Shown: positions 34,356 through 45,222 of the stretch, in pieces
Layout of the letters: every line of letters starts with the position of its first letter
Numbering within the stretch: the first letter of the stretch is position 1
Origin: Phycisphaerae bacterium
GTDB taxonomy: Bacteria; Planctomycetota; Phycisphaerae; UBA1845; Fen-1342
NCBI GenBank assembly: GCA_022072445.1
Contig: JAJVHV010000003.1
Location: forward strand, 259,204 to 323,203
Direction of reading: 5' to 3'
DNA: 64,000 bases
Made by a program: the position numbers and the translations under genes
Notes under the pieces: model-generated
Database searches by the model: none
What the model was told of the DNA's origin: nothing
Seen by the model: the letters and a program-made list of their open reading frames with translations, nothing else

Positions 34356-35768
34356 ATGAACCGGCTGCTGGATTTCCTGCGCGTCGACGACATCCCGCGG
34401 ATGTCGCGCCGGAATTACCTCTACGAACGCCGCCACGTGCTCATCTGGGGCATGTTCGCCGGCATGGTGGAGGGAAATACCGCCAGCATCGTCGCCGCCA
34501 AGACCTTCGACGGCTCGCCGCTGCTGGTGACTGCCGTCTGGACCACCCCCATGGTCGCCAACATGTTGACGATCATCTGGGGCGTCCTGGCCCGCGGCCG
34601 CTCAAAAGTCCGGCTGATGACGACGCTCGGCCTGGCCGCCGCCTTCTTTGTCGCCTCGATCACGTTCACACCGAACAGTCCGGCGGCATGCGGCTGGCTC
34701 TTCGCCGCCCAGTTGCTGATGGCCCGCATCTTCCTCGCGGGTGTCGTCACGCTCCGCAGCAGCTTGTGGCAGGCCAACTACCCTGAATCGCACCGCGCCC
34801 GCATCGCCGGCCGCATCCAGCGGCTTCGCGCCCTGATGGCCCTGCTTGTCGTCGCCTCCGCCAGCGCGCTGTTCGATTGGGACCCCTCCTTCTACCGCTA
34901 CGTCTACCCCGCCGCCGCCCTGCTCGGCGCCGCCGCCGTCGTCCTTCTGCAGCGCATCCGCGTCCGCGGCGAGAAGCGCGAGATCGCCGACTATCGCCGG
35001 CAGTCGGCCGGCCACGCGGCCGGCGCGGGCCGCACGTTCCGGTCGGGACTGAGCGAGGCGGTCGGCATCCTGCGGGACGATCGCGAGTTCGCGCGCTACT
35101 GCACCGCGCAATTCTGCCTGGGCTCGGCCAACTTCATGGTCGATCCCGTCCTGGCGTTCGTCGTCACGCGCCAGCTCGGCCTGAGCTACTTCGTCTCCAG
35201 CGCGCTGCTCGACCAGATCCCCGTCATCTTTCTGCTCCTCTCCATCCCCTACTGGGCGGCCTACTTCGACCGCGCCGGCGTCCTCCAGTTCCGCGTCATC
35301 AACAGCGCCGTCTGGGTCGTCAGCTTCGTCATCTCCGCGATCGCGATCGCGCTGGTGCAGTTCGGCGGAATGCCAGTCTCAGCCGACCCCGCGAGCCCCG
35401 GGCCCGTCCGCTACGTGGGACCGTGGGTCACGGCCGCCGTCGTGCTGCTCTTCGTCGCCAGGCCGCTCAGCGGCCTGGGCAGCGGCGGCGGATCGATCGC
35501 CTGGAACCTCGGACACCTGCACTTCGCCGGCCGACACAACGCCGAAATCTACATGGCCATCCACGTCTCGCTCACCGGCCTGCGCGGCATCATCATGCCC
35601 TTCGTCGGCAAGTTCGCCTATCAGCTCAGCGGCAGCGGCTCGTTCGTCGCCGCCGCGGCACTGGGCGTCGCGTCGCTCTTCCAGTTCCGCCGCCTGGCGC
35701 GCGATGCGCTGCGCCGGCCGCCCGATCAGCCCTGCCCCGCCGGCCAGTCCGGCAGTTCGACGTCATAG
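34356..35768 (+). CDS. MFS-type transporter
   Basis: Membrane protein of 470 aa with about twelve hydrophobic segments. The N-terminus HVLIWGMFAGMVEGNTASI and the central basic loop (RIRVRGEKREIADYRRQ) fit a major-facilitator fold of a planctomycete-type family. The substrate is not deducible. The ATG at 34356 follows AGGGGCGAC. Its last 43 nt overlap the end of serA, which runs in the opposite direction. Confidence 0.75.
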   Translation: MNRLLDFLRVDDIPRMSRRNYLYERRHVLIWGMFAGMVEGNTASIVAAKTFDGSPLLVTAVWTTPMVANMLTIIWGVLARGRSKVRLMTTLGLAAAFFVASITFTPNSPAACGWLFAAQLLMARIFLAGVVTLRSSLWQANYPESHRARIAGRIQRLRALMALLVVASASALFDWDPSFYRYVYPAAALLGAAAVVLLQRIRVRGEKREIADYRRQSAGHAAGAGRTFRSGLSEAVGILRDDREFARYCTAQFCLGSANFMVDPVLAFVVTRQLGLSYFVSSALLDQIPVIFLLLSIPYWAAYFDRAGVLQFRVINSAVWVVSFVISAIAIALVQFGGMPVSADPASPGPVRYVGPWVTAAVVLLFVARPLSGLGSGGGSIAWNLGHLHFAGRHNAEIYMAIHVSLTGLRGIIMPFVGKFAYQLSGSGSFVAAAALGVASLFQFRRLARDALRRPPDQPCPAGQSGSSTS

Positions 35769-37333
35769 ACGGCGCGAATCGGCGGCCGATGCGTGCGCAG
35801 CCGCTCCAGCACGTCGCGCGGCAGCGCCCCGTCAATCTTGAAGAGCATCATCGCGTCCCGCTCCTGCCGCGACACCGCCAAGTCGGCGATGTTCACCTCC
35901 GCGTCGCCGAACTGCGTCGCCACCAGACCGATCGCGCCGGGACGGTCGTCGTTCTGCACCACCACCATGTGCCCGCGCGGCGTCATGTCGAGCGCGTGGC
36001 CGTTCAGCGAGCGCAGCCGCGGCTCGCCCGCGGCGATCAGCACGCCGCCCGCCGAGTGCGTCACACCGCCCGACTCCACCTCGACACGCACCGACGCCGG
36101 CCCTTCTGGAATCGCGGTCGTGTCGAAACGGATCGAGCGCTGCGCGGCGACCTCCAGGATGTTGACCACGCTGACCGGGCCGGCCAGGTAATCGTGCAGC
36201 AGCCGCAGCAGCACATGCCGGCCGAGCCACGTCCCCAGCCGCGCCAGCGACTCCCCCGCCACCACGACACGCACGCGCTGCACGCCCTGCTCGCAGAACG
36301 CCGCCAGCAGCCGTCCGATCCGCTCCGCCAGATCGACGTGCGCAAGGTCCGTCGGCGTCAGATCGTGGGGCAAGTCGACGACGTTCACCGCATTCCGCAC
36401 CACGCCGTCGCGCAGCACCTCGATGACGCTGTTCACCGCGTCGATCGTCACCGCAAGCTGCGCCTCGTTCGTGGACGCGCCCAGGTGCGGCGTGTGGATC
36501 ACGTTTGGCAGCCCGACCAGCGGGTTGCCCAGCGGCGGTTCGGCTGAAAACACGTCGATCGCCGCCCCCGCCAGCCGCGACGACTTCAGCGCCTCGGCCA
36601 GCGCCGCCTCATCCACCAATTCGCCACGCGCGCAGTTCACCAGCGTCGCCGTCGGCTTCATCACCGCCAGCGCCGCCGCGTCGATCAACGCGCGGGTCTG
36701 GGGCGTGAGGGCGGCATGCAGCGTGACGAAGTCGGACTGGCGGAGCACGTCGCGCAGGTCGCGCACTATTCGCACGCGCCCGCCCAGCGCCGTGGGTTCG
36801 GCCATCAGCGGGTCAAACGCGATCACCGACATCTCGAACGCGAGTGCCCGCGCCGCGACCGCCCGCCCGATCCGCCCGAACCCGACGATCCCCAGCGTCT
36901 TGCCCGCCAGTTGCAGGCCGTTGAAACGCCCCCGTTCCCAGCCGCCACTGGCCAGGTGCTGATGCGCCGGCACGATCCGCCGCGCCAGAGCCAGCATCAT
37001 CGCGAAGGCGTGCTCGGCGGTGGAGAGCGTGTTCGCGTCGGGCGTGTTGATGACCAGCACGCCGGCCCGCGTTGCGGCGGGCAGATCGATGTTGTCGACA
37101 CCGACGCCGGCGCGCGAAATGACGCGCAGCTTGCCGGGGTTCTGGAGGATGGCGGCGGTGATTTTTGCGCCCGAGCGGACGATCAAGGCGTCGTAGCGGC
37201 CGACCAGCTCGGCCAGCGCCGCCTCCGACTGCCCGGTCTTGATGTCAATCTGGAAGCGCTCGTCGGCGCGGAGCAGTGCCAGGCCCTCGTCGGCCAGCTT
37301 GTCGGCGATCAGGACTCGAAACGTCTCGGCCAT
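35726..37333 (-). CDS. serA: D-3-phosphoglycerate dehydrogenase
   Basis: First step of serine synthesis: oxidises 3-phosphoglycerate with NAD+. The long (type 1) form, 535 aa. It has the NAD-binding GIVGFGRIGRAVAARA, catalytic Arg and Glu in NCARGELVDE and SAEPP, and catalytic His in HTPHLGAST. An intervening (ASB) domain and a C-terminal ACT domain (VVVQNDDRPGAIGLVATQFG) follow, so serine feedback is likely. The ATG at 37333 has GGAG. Its 3' end overlaps the convergent MFS gene by 43 nt. Confidence 0.94.
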   Translation of the reverse strand: MAETFRVLIADKLADEGLALLRADERFQIDIKTGQSEAALAELVGRYDALIVRSGAKITAAILQNPGKLRVISRAGVGVDNIDLPAATRAGVLVINTPDANTLSTAEHAFAMMLALARRIVPAHQHLASGGWERGRFNGLQLAGKTLGIVGFGRIGRAVAARALAFEMSVIAFDPLMAEPTALGGRVRIVRDLRDVLRQSDFVTLHAALTPQTRALIDAAALAVMKPTATLVNCARGELVDEAALAEALKSSRLAGAAIDVFSAEPPLGNPLVGLPNVIHTPHLGASTNEAQLAVTIDAVNSVIEVLRDGVVRNAVNVVDLPHDLTPTDLAHVDLAERIGRLLAAFCEQGVQRVRVVVAGESLARLGTWLGRHVLLRLLHDYLAGPVSVVNILEVAAQRSIRFDTTAIPEGPASVRVEVESGGVTHSAGGVLIAAGEPRLRSLNGHALDMTPRGHMVVVQNDDRPGAIGLVATQFGDAEVNIADLAVSRQERDAMMLFKIDGALPRDVLERLRTHRPPIRAVYDVELPDWPAGQG

Positions 37334-37624
37334 GTGCTCTCCGAACGAGTCTCCCCGCTTGCTTGCGACTTTGTAATAACCTCCTCTATCGGAAGTAACT
37401 AGAGCCTATCCGAAATCCTGGGGGGACCGACCTCTGGCGGGTCTCGGCGCGCGTGCAAATACCCGAAATCCGGGCTTGCTCGGCACAAAGACGAGACGGA
37501 GTCCGGTCCCCCAACGGTAATAGAATAGCTTCGGCGGCCGAGGGTGTGCGCACGCCTGAGGGCGAGCGGATGCGATGCTCACGCCTGACGGCGAGAGCAT
37601 GCCACACGGCGAGAGCACTCCACG
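37334..37624. other. intergenic region with palindromic repeats
   Basis: No gene seen. The end next to acs (37545-37620) holds one full and two partial copies of the GCATGCTC...GAGCATGC palindrome. The rest carries serA promoter sequence that I cannot define. Confidence 0.45.
37573..37603 (-). repeat. REP-like palindrome, copy 1
   Basis: Inverse orientation of the element at 63511-63539: ATGCTCACGCCTGACGGCGA then GAGCATGC. Arms GCATGCTC/GAGCATGC with an inner CGCC/GGCG pair give a hairpin. Partial copies flank it on both sides. Confidence 0.75.
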
Positions 37625-39640
<2,016 letters not shown>

Positions 39641-39919
39641 TGTGCACCTCGAGTGGGTTGTGGAACGCAGGCAGCATCCGCCCGGCCCGGGCGTGTCGGC
39701 GCATCCTAGCGCGCCGCACCACCGGGCTCAAGAAGTGAAGCACGCGGCGTGCCAGACCGACGATGGCGCAGGTACTCGGCCAGGGGCAGCTGTGCTACGT
39801 AGACGGCGCGTAGGAGCGATCTTTGCGCGAGTTTGATGGGCTGGGAGGGTTGGCGAGGTGCTATAATTTTCAGCATCGTCGTCATTTCGCGCATCGTGGA
39901 ACCTGGCCGGGAGATTCGC

Positions 39920-42004
39920 ATGAAACGCGCTCACTTTTCCACAACCCGCGTATCGATTCCGGGCATGACCATCGCGTTGTCGCTTCTGAGCCCGGCGCTA
40001 CCGCTGCTGGCGGCCTCGGCCGCACGGGCCGACGGGCCGCCGGCGATCGTGCAGGTCTTTGGCGGGCAGCGCGGCACTACGTCCCTCGCGTATTCGCCGG
40101 ACGGACAGACCATCGCGAGTGGAGCGTTCGACGCGACCATCAAGCTGTGGGACACCGCCGACGGCCGACTGAAGCGGACGCTCATGACGCCGGTGCAGCC
40201 GGCTTCGCTGGCGTATTCGCCGGACGGGTCCGCGCTACTGTCGGGGCACTGGGATGGCGTCATTCGCATCTGGTCGCCCACCGACGGAGCGCTCGTTCGG
40301 GAGCTGCCCGGGCACTTCTCGGGCGTGCTCGGGCTGGCGCTGACGCCGGACGGACAGACGCTGGTTTCGTCCGGGGCAGACCGCACGGTGCGCGTCTGGG
40401 ACTGGCCGAACGGGTCGCCCTTGCGCACGCTCACCGGTCACATGGATTACGTCTACGGCCTGGCGAGTTCACCGGACGGCGTACACGTCGCGTCGGGCAG
40501 CAATGACAAAACCATCCGCATCTGGCGGATTTCCGACGGCGCGCTGATCCGCACGCTGAACGGGCATACCAGTTATGTCACCGGCGTGGCTTATTCGCCG
40601 GACGGATCGCGGCTTTATTCATGCTCGCTGGATCGATCGCTGCGGACCTGGCAGATCTCCAACGGCCAACTGTTGCGCAACACATCGCTGGGCACGTGCA
40701 GCGCGACGGCGCTGGGCGTGTGCGACGGCGGGGCGGCCGTTGCGGTGACGGCGTGCCACGACGTGCAAATCTACCAGACCTCGGACGGAGCGCTCCTGCG
40801 CACGCTTCCGCACGCGGATTTTGTGCGCACCCTGGCGGTCTCAGCCGCCGGCGACCGGCTGGCCACCGTGTGCAAGACGGTCGCCAGCGGCACGATTCAC
40901 GAGTGGAATCTCAATAGTGGCGATCTGATTCACTCGTTCGTCGGGCATTCCGACCATGTTCCGGCCGTGGCATTCGACCCGACCGCTGACACCGTCTGGA
41001 CCGGGTCGCACGATCAAACCGTCCGTTCGTGGGACGTCGGCTCGGGCCAGCAACTCTCGGCGATCGACGAGGAGTGGGGCGTGAACAGCCTGTCGGTCGC
41101 GCCCGATGGAACGCGCGTCGCCGTGGCCGACTTCCTGTCGCGCATCGTGCTCCGCGACCCGTCGGACGGGCAGATTCAGGCGACGATTTCGGGCTTCGGC
41201 GAGGTCTACGACGTGGAATACTCGGCCAGCGGCGCGCTGCTGGCCGCAGGCATGGCGAGCGGACACGTCCGCGTGTTCGACCCGTCCGGCGGCGCACTTC
41301 TCCAGACGTTTGGCCCGCTGGATGGGCCGGTCTTCGACGTCGAATTCTCACCCGACGACGCGTTGCTGGCGGCCGGGGCGTCGTGCGGCTGCGGCGAGTT
41401 GCCGAGCGACTTCGGCCCGGTGGCGGTCTGGCGGCTGAGCGATGGGGTCGAGATCTTCCGGCGCGACGCGCACGTCGACGCGACGACCAGCGTCGCATTC
41501 TCGCCGGACGGGGCGCTGCTGGCCTCGGTGGGAGAGGACGACGCGCTGCGGCTCTGGCGTGTCGCGACGGGAGAGCCGGTGCGAACGGCGCACGCGGGTG
41601 CGGCGCAGGCGGGGGTGCTGTTTACGGCGGATGGCCGGAGCTTGTTGACGACCTGCGCGGACGGGACGATTCGCGTCTGGCGGACGGCCGACCTGGGGCT
41701 GCGGACGACGTATGACCAGGAGACGGCGGGCGCCTGGGCGTTGGCGCGCTCCGCGGACGGCGCCCTGTTTGCGTATTCGCGCGACGACGCGTCGGTCGTG
41801 GTGGCGCAGACGCCCACATTCTGCGACGCGGTCGACACGAACTGCGATGGGTCGTTCAACGGGTTTGACGTCGATCCGTTCGTGGAGTTGCTGACGGGCG
41901 GCGCGGGGCCGTGTGCGCCGTGCGCGGGCGACGTGAACGGCGACGGCAGCGTCGATGGCGGCGACATCGATGGGTTTGTCGACGCGCTGCTGGGAGCGGG
42001 ATAG
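39920..42004 (+). CDS. secreted WD40-repeat protein with dockerin-like C-terminus
   Basis: Protein of 694 aa. The ATG at 39920 has GGGAG at 39909-39913. A signal peptide ends near the A-R-A-D-G stretch (LLSPALPLLAASAARA). About fourteen WD40 repeats of roughly 42 residues fill the body (LAYSPDGQTIASGAFDATIKLWD and variants), forming one or two beta-propellers. The C-terminus has the DTNCDGSFNGFDVDPF and GDVNGDGSVDGGDIDGF calcium-binding pair also seen in the protein at 22422. Expected outside the cytoplasm as a binding scaffold; no catalytic domain is visible. Confidence 0.85.
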   Translation: MKRAHFSTTRVSIPGMTIALSLLSPALPLLAASAARADGPPAIVQVFGGQRGTTSLAYSPDGQTIASGAFDATIKLWDTADGRLKRTLMTPVQPASLAYSPDGSALLSGHWDGVIRIWSPTDGALVRELPGHFSGVLGLALTPDGQTLVSSGADRTVRVWDWPNGSPLRTLTGHMDYVYGLASSPDGVHVASGSNDKTIRIWRISDGALIRTLNGHTSYVTGVAYSPDGSRLYSCSLDRSLRTWQISNGQLLRNTSLGTCSATALGVCDGGAAVAVTACHDVQIYQTSDGALLRTLPHADFVRTLAVSAAGDRLATVCKTVASGTIHEWNLNSGDLIHSFVGHSDHVPAVAFDPTADTVWTGSHDQTVRSWDVGSGQQLSAIDEEWGVNSLSVAPDGTRVAVADFLSRIVLRDPSDGQIQATISGFGEVYDVEYSASGALLAAGMASGHVRVFDPSGGALLQTFGPLDGPVFDVEFSPDDALLAAGASCGCGELPSDFGPVAVWRLSDGVEIFRRDAHVDATTSVAFSPDGALLASVGEDDALRLWRVATGEPVRTAHAGAAQAGVLFTADGRSLLTTCADGTIRVWRTADLGLRTTYDQETAGAWALARSADGALFAYSRDDASVVVAQTPTFCDAVDTNCDGSFNGFDVDPFVELLTGGAGPCAPCAGDVNGDGSVDGGDIDGFVDALLGAG

Positions 42005-42018
42005 GTGCGGAGAATGTC

Positions 42019-42049
42019 GAATAGCGAGTTACGAATAACGAATTGAACT
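42019..42049 (+). repeat. dispersed AT-rich element, copy 2
   Basis: Same 31-base stretch as 25213-25243 (GAATAGCGAGTTA... TTGAACT) with two or three changes. It is followed at 42072-42106 by an imperfect inverse (AATTCGTAATTCGCTA...). It sits between two convergent genes. Confidence 0.75.
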
Positions 42050-42112
42050 CCGGCGGCGGTTTTGTGAGCGCTGAATTCGTAATTCGCTACTCGTAGTTCG
42101 GAATTCACGCCC

Positions 42113-43627
42113 TCAGCGCCGCAACCACGCCGTGTAGACCGCTGCGCCAGCGGCGGGAATCCAGAGCGCCAGCGACGGCGACGGCCAGACCAGCAGCGCG
42201 GCCAGAAGCGCGGCGGGCAGCAGCCCGAAAGCGGCGGCGTTGGCGATGTCCGGTTCGCGTTCATCGAAGCACTGCCCCCGCTGCCACGTCAGTACCAGCA
42301 GCGCGATCAGCAGCCACGCACAGCCCCGGACGCCCAGCGCGGCATCAAAGTACGCGCCGATCAGGGCCAGGCCCGCGACGGAGGCGGCCGCGGAGCTGAG
42401 GCGGCGGGCGTCGGCCGGGGGACGGGCGGAGTGGGCGGTATAGCGGTCCACGTCGCGCGTCGGACCATCGGACCTGGAACGCAGCATGCGCCCCGCGGCC
42501 AGCAGCAGCAGCCCGCTGACGATTATTAGCGCGCCGGCCGACGGCACAGCGCCTGCCGATGCGCTTGCGCTCTGCGCGACGCCGATGACTGCGGCCCCCG
42601 CCGCCGCCACGCCGGCGAGCTGCCGCGCCGCGGGGATCAGCCGGCCGGCGGTGGTCCACGCGGCTCCGTTTCGCAGTTGCTGACGCCAGAAACCAGCCAG
42701 CCACGAGAGGTGCAGGCTGGCGACGCACAGGCCGTTCGCCGCACTGAGTGGCACAGCGGGCGAGTCGCCGAAAGGCGGTGGCCAGATTCGCGCGATCGCG
42801 GCGAAGGCGTGTGCTGTTGCCCCCGCTGCCAGCGCCAGGCCGACCGTCCCGGCGATCGGGAGACTGACGCGATGAAACGCGTTCAGCACGGCCAGAGCCG
42901 CGGCGAAGAGCGCCAGCGCGGTGAGCAGCGTGGGCGGTGCGGCCGCGACCAGCAGCCCGGCGATCGACCCGACCAATGTCGCGCTGGCCGCGAGTTCGCG
43001 GGGCGGCTGTTCGTCGTCCGCCAAGTGCTCGGGTTGCGTCAGCCAGGCGGCGCGACGCCGCTGCCAGCGGCGCAGCCCGTCCCCGACGACTGCGACCAGG
43101 GCCAGCAGGCTGAGCAGCAGCGCGATGCTGACGGGGTGGAGGGTGGCGGCGGTCGTGCGCTCCAGAGCGGGGAAAGCCGCGCGTGCCAGGCACACCACGG
43201 GTAGAAGCGCGTACGCTCCGCCGGCGGCGGTCGGCGCGACGCGCGACGCCGCCAGCGCGGCGAGCAGGAGCACGACGGCATCGGCGGCGCCGCCGGGCGG
43301 ACCCGACAGCAGGCAGGCGTGGGCCGCCAACCAGCACCAGGTGCTCGCGGCAGCGTGGATGGAGGCGCGCGCGCCGGCCGTCGTGCGGCCGACCGCCGAC
43401 GACGCAAGCCAGATCAGAGCCAGTGCCGCCAGCGCCCGGCCCACGCGGTGCGCGAACAGGGCGGGTGGGCTGGCGGCGTCGACGTAGGCAGTCAGGGCGG
43501 CGAGCGTCAGACCGGCGGCGAGCCAGCTTTCGGCGACGCCCGGCGAGCAGCGCCCGCGAATCAAAAACGCCGCCGCTGCAAAGAGGGCGGCCACGATTGC
43601 GGCGGGGAATTGCTCGACGAGGATCAC
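42113..43627 (-). CDS. polytopic membrane protein of unknown function
   Basis: About 504 aa when begun at the GTG at 43627 (CGGAG ten bases upstream). It is very rich in Ala and Leu with roughly twelve to fourteen hydrophobic segments. Short soluble loops occur at RRWQRRRAAWLTQPEHL and near RSRSDGPTRDVDRY. No motif is recognised. The longer frame to 44149 runs through intergenic hairpin repeats and the neighbouring J-domain gene and is rejected. Overall resemblance to large energy-coupling or O-antigen-like membrane proteins is only at the level of hydrophobicity. Confidence 0.6.
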   Translation of the reverse strand: MILVEQFPAAIVAALFAAAAFLIRGRCSPGVAESWLAAGLTLAALTAYVDAASPPALFAHRVGRALAALALIWLASSAVGRTTAGARASIHAAASTWCWLAAHACLLSGPPGGAADAVVLLLAALAASRVAPTAAGGAYALLPVVCLARAAFPALERTTAATLHPVSIALLLSLLALVAVVGDGLRRWQRRRAAWLTQPEHLADDEQPPRELAASATLVGSIAGLLVAAAPPTLLTALALFAAALAVLNAFHRVSLPIAGTVGLALAAGATAHAFAAIARIWPPPFGDSPAVPLSAANGLCVASLHLSWLAGFWRQQLRNGAAWTTAGRLIPAARQLAGVAAAGAAVIGVAQSASASAGAVPSAGALIIVSGLLLLAAGRMLRSRSDGPTRDVDRYTAHSARPPADARRLSSAAASVAGLALIGAYFDAALGVRGCAWLLIALLVLTWQRGQCFDEREPDIANAAAFGLLPAALLAALLVWPSPSLALWIPAAGAAVYTAWLRR

Positions 43628-43696
43628 GCGAGTCGGACTCCGGCGCGGCCGGGCGGCGGCGCGAGCGGTATCATAATGGCGGAAGCAGGCTGTGGG

Positions 43697-43801
43697 TGCG
43701 AGATGGGAATCTCGCACGAGCCGCCGCATGAGACGAATGCGGTGTGAACGGAGCGCGGGAGTGGATTCCCGCGAGCGTGGTGCGAGAGAAGATTCTCGCG
43801 C
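43697..43801. repeat. three successive small hairpins
   Basis: Palindromes GTGCGAGATGGGAATCTCGC (43697-43718), GCGCGGGAGTGGATTCCCGC (43753-43773) and GCGAGAGAAGATTCTCGCGC (43782-43801) follow one another. All share the form GCGRGA - spacer - TCYCGC. A further copy of the first is at 50930-50945 inside the NHL lipoprotein gene. Confidence 0.7.
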
Positions 43802-43837
43802 CAGCCACGAAAGGACTCTCGCACCAGCCACATTCTC

Positions 43838-43912
43838 GGGTGGCGCGGGCGTCCTGCCCGCTGTTGTGGTAGCAGGGGGCAGGCAGGATGCCGGCCCCAC
43901 CCTCGGGTGCGT
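43838..43912 (+). repeat. dispersed GCGGGC-GCCCGC element, copy 2
   Basis: Starts GGGTGGCGCGGGCGTCCTGC and ends GCAGGATGCCGGCCCCACCC, corresponding to copy 1 at 34263-34328. It lies just upstream of the J-domain gene. Confidence 0.7.
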
Positions 43913-43925
43913 GTGGAGTTGAGTG

Positions 43926-44483
43926 ATGTCAGCCCGGCCCAATGACCCGCAGGATGGGAGCGAAGCGCTGCACGCATTCTTCGAGCGTGTCTGGCGCGAG
44001 GACATCGCTCCCCTGCTCGACGACCACCGCCGGGCGCAGCGCGAGAAAGCGGCCCGCACCGCGGGCCGGCTGGCGGCGGGCGCGGGGCGGCTGGCTGATG
44101 GTTTGCTGGGTCTGCGCGGTAAACCATTCACGCGCTTCATGACGATCATGGGTTCGACGCTGGGCGCGGTCCTGCCGGACGTGTGGGATTGGCGCTGGTT
44201 CCGGCGGGCGGACGCGTCGCAGCGCCGCGCCGTCGAGGAGCACGTGCGCGGGCGCGTCGATCAGGGTGAGCTGGATGAGGCCCTGGCGCTGCTGGGTCTG
44301 GATCGTCGCGCGAACGCCGACGCGCTGCGGAGCGCCTGGCGCGGTTTGTCGCAGCGCTGGCATCCGGACAAGGCGCCCGATGACGCCTCGCGTGACGAAT
44401 ATCGGCTTCGCTTTGTCGCTCTCCAGGCGGCGCACGATCGCGTCGGTGCCGCGCTGGAGCGCGGCGAACTGCCGGCGCGCTGA
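43926..44483 (+). CDS. J-domain protein
   Basis: Protein of 185 aa with a C-terminal J-domain (about residues 115-185): LDEALALLGLDRRANADALRSAW and the catalytic HPD at 146-148 in QRWHPDKAPDD. It should stimulate an Hsp70 partner. The N-terminal part has charged helices and one weakly hydrophobic stretch (FTRFMTIMGSTLGAVLPDVW). No Gly/Phe-rich or zinc-finger region is present, so it is a specialised (type III) J-protein, not DnaJ itself. The ATG at 43926 has GGAG at 43915-43918. Confidence 0.83.
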   Translation: MSARPNDPQDGSEALHAFFERVWREDIAPLLDDHRRAQREKAARTAGRLAAGAGRLADGLLGLRGKPFTRFMTIMGSTLGAVLPDVWDWRWFRRADASQRRAVEEHVRGRVDQGELDEALALLGLDRRANADALRSAWRGLSQRWHPDKAPDDASRDEYRLRFVALQAAHDRVGAALERGELPAR

Positions 44484-44507
44484 GGCGGATGGAATCCGAT
44501 TCCGGCC

Positions 44508-45146
44508 ATGCAACGAATCCCGGAAGATCCGCCGCTGAGTGCCGATCTCATCCTGGCTGCCTATGCCTGCGGCGTGTTCCCGATGGCCGACGCCGACGGC
44601 GTCATTTCGTGGTTCAGCCCGGACCCGCGCTGCATTTTCGAGCTCGACCGCGTACACGTGCCCCGCACGCTGCGGCAGACCATCGGCCGGGGTCGCTTCG
44701 AGCTGCGGATCGACACCGCCTTCGCCGCCGTCATCGACGGCTGTGCCGACCGCGACGAGGAGACGTGGATCTCCAGCGAAATCCGCGAGGTCTATTGCGA
44801 GCTGCACCGGCGCGGCTGTGCGCACTCGGTCGAAGCGTGGCAGGACGGTGTGCTGGCCGGCGGGCTGTACGGCGTTGCGCTGGGCGGCGTGTTCTTCGGC
44901 GAGTCGATGTTCCACCGCGTCCGCGACGCGTCCAAGGTCGCGCTCGTCGCGCTGCTGGAGCGCCTGCGGCTGCGCGGCTTCCACTTTTGCGATACGCAGT
45001 GGCAGACGCCGCACCTGGCCCGCTTCGGGACCGTCGAGATCCCACGGCGCGTCTACCTCCGGCGGCTGTCCGACGCGTTGCAGGCCGACTGCCGTTTCGC
45101 GGAGGGTCCGGCCCCTGAGTGCAGGAACGATCAACCAGGAGATTGA
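44508..45146 (+). CDS. aat: leucyl/phenylalanyl-tRNA-protein transferase
   Basis: Transfers Leu or Phe from tRNA to N-terminal Arg or Lys of proteins, marking them for ClpAP in the N-degron pathway. Protein of 212 aa with the family core: AYACGVFPMADADG near the N-terminus, WFSPDPRCIFELD, GLYGVALGGVFFGESMFHR and FHFCDTQWQTPHLARFG. All are strongly conserved in Aat. It lies 24 bp after the J-domain gene, so the two may form a small protein-quality-control operon. Confidence 0.94.
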   Translation: MQRIPEDPPLSADLILAAYACGVFPMADADGVISWFSPDPRCIFELDRVHVPRTLRQTIGRGRFELRIDTAFAAVIDGCADRDEETWISSEIREVYCELHRRGCAHSVEAWQDGVLAGGLYGVALGGVFFGESMFHRVRDASKVALVALLERLRLRGFHFCDTQWQTPHLARFGTVEIPRRVYLRRLSDALQADCRFAEGPAPECRNDQPGD

Positions 45147-45222
45147 TGCCGCGACCGGCAAAGTTCGATGATAGAATCGTGCAATACGGTCATCTCCGAT
45201 TCCGTGTGGCCACTGGGCGACG

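Noticed and set aside
42113-44149. 678-codon version of the polytopic membrane protein
   Set aside because: The extra N-terminal part runs across hairpin repeats and antisense to the J-domain gene; the GTG at 43627 starts just before the first hydrophobic segment.
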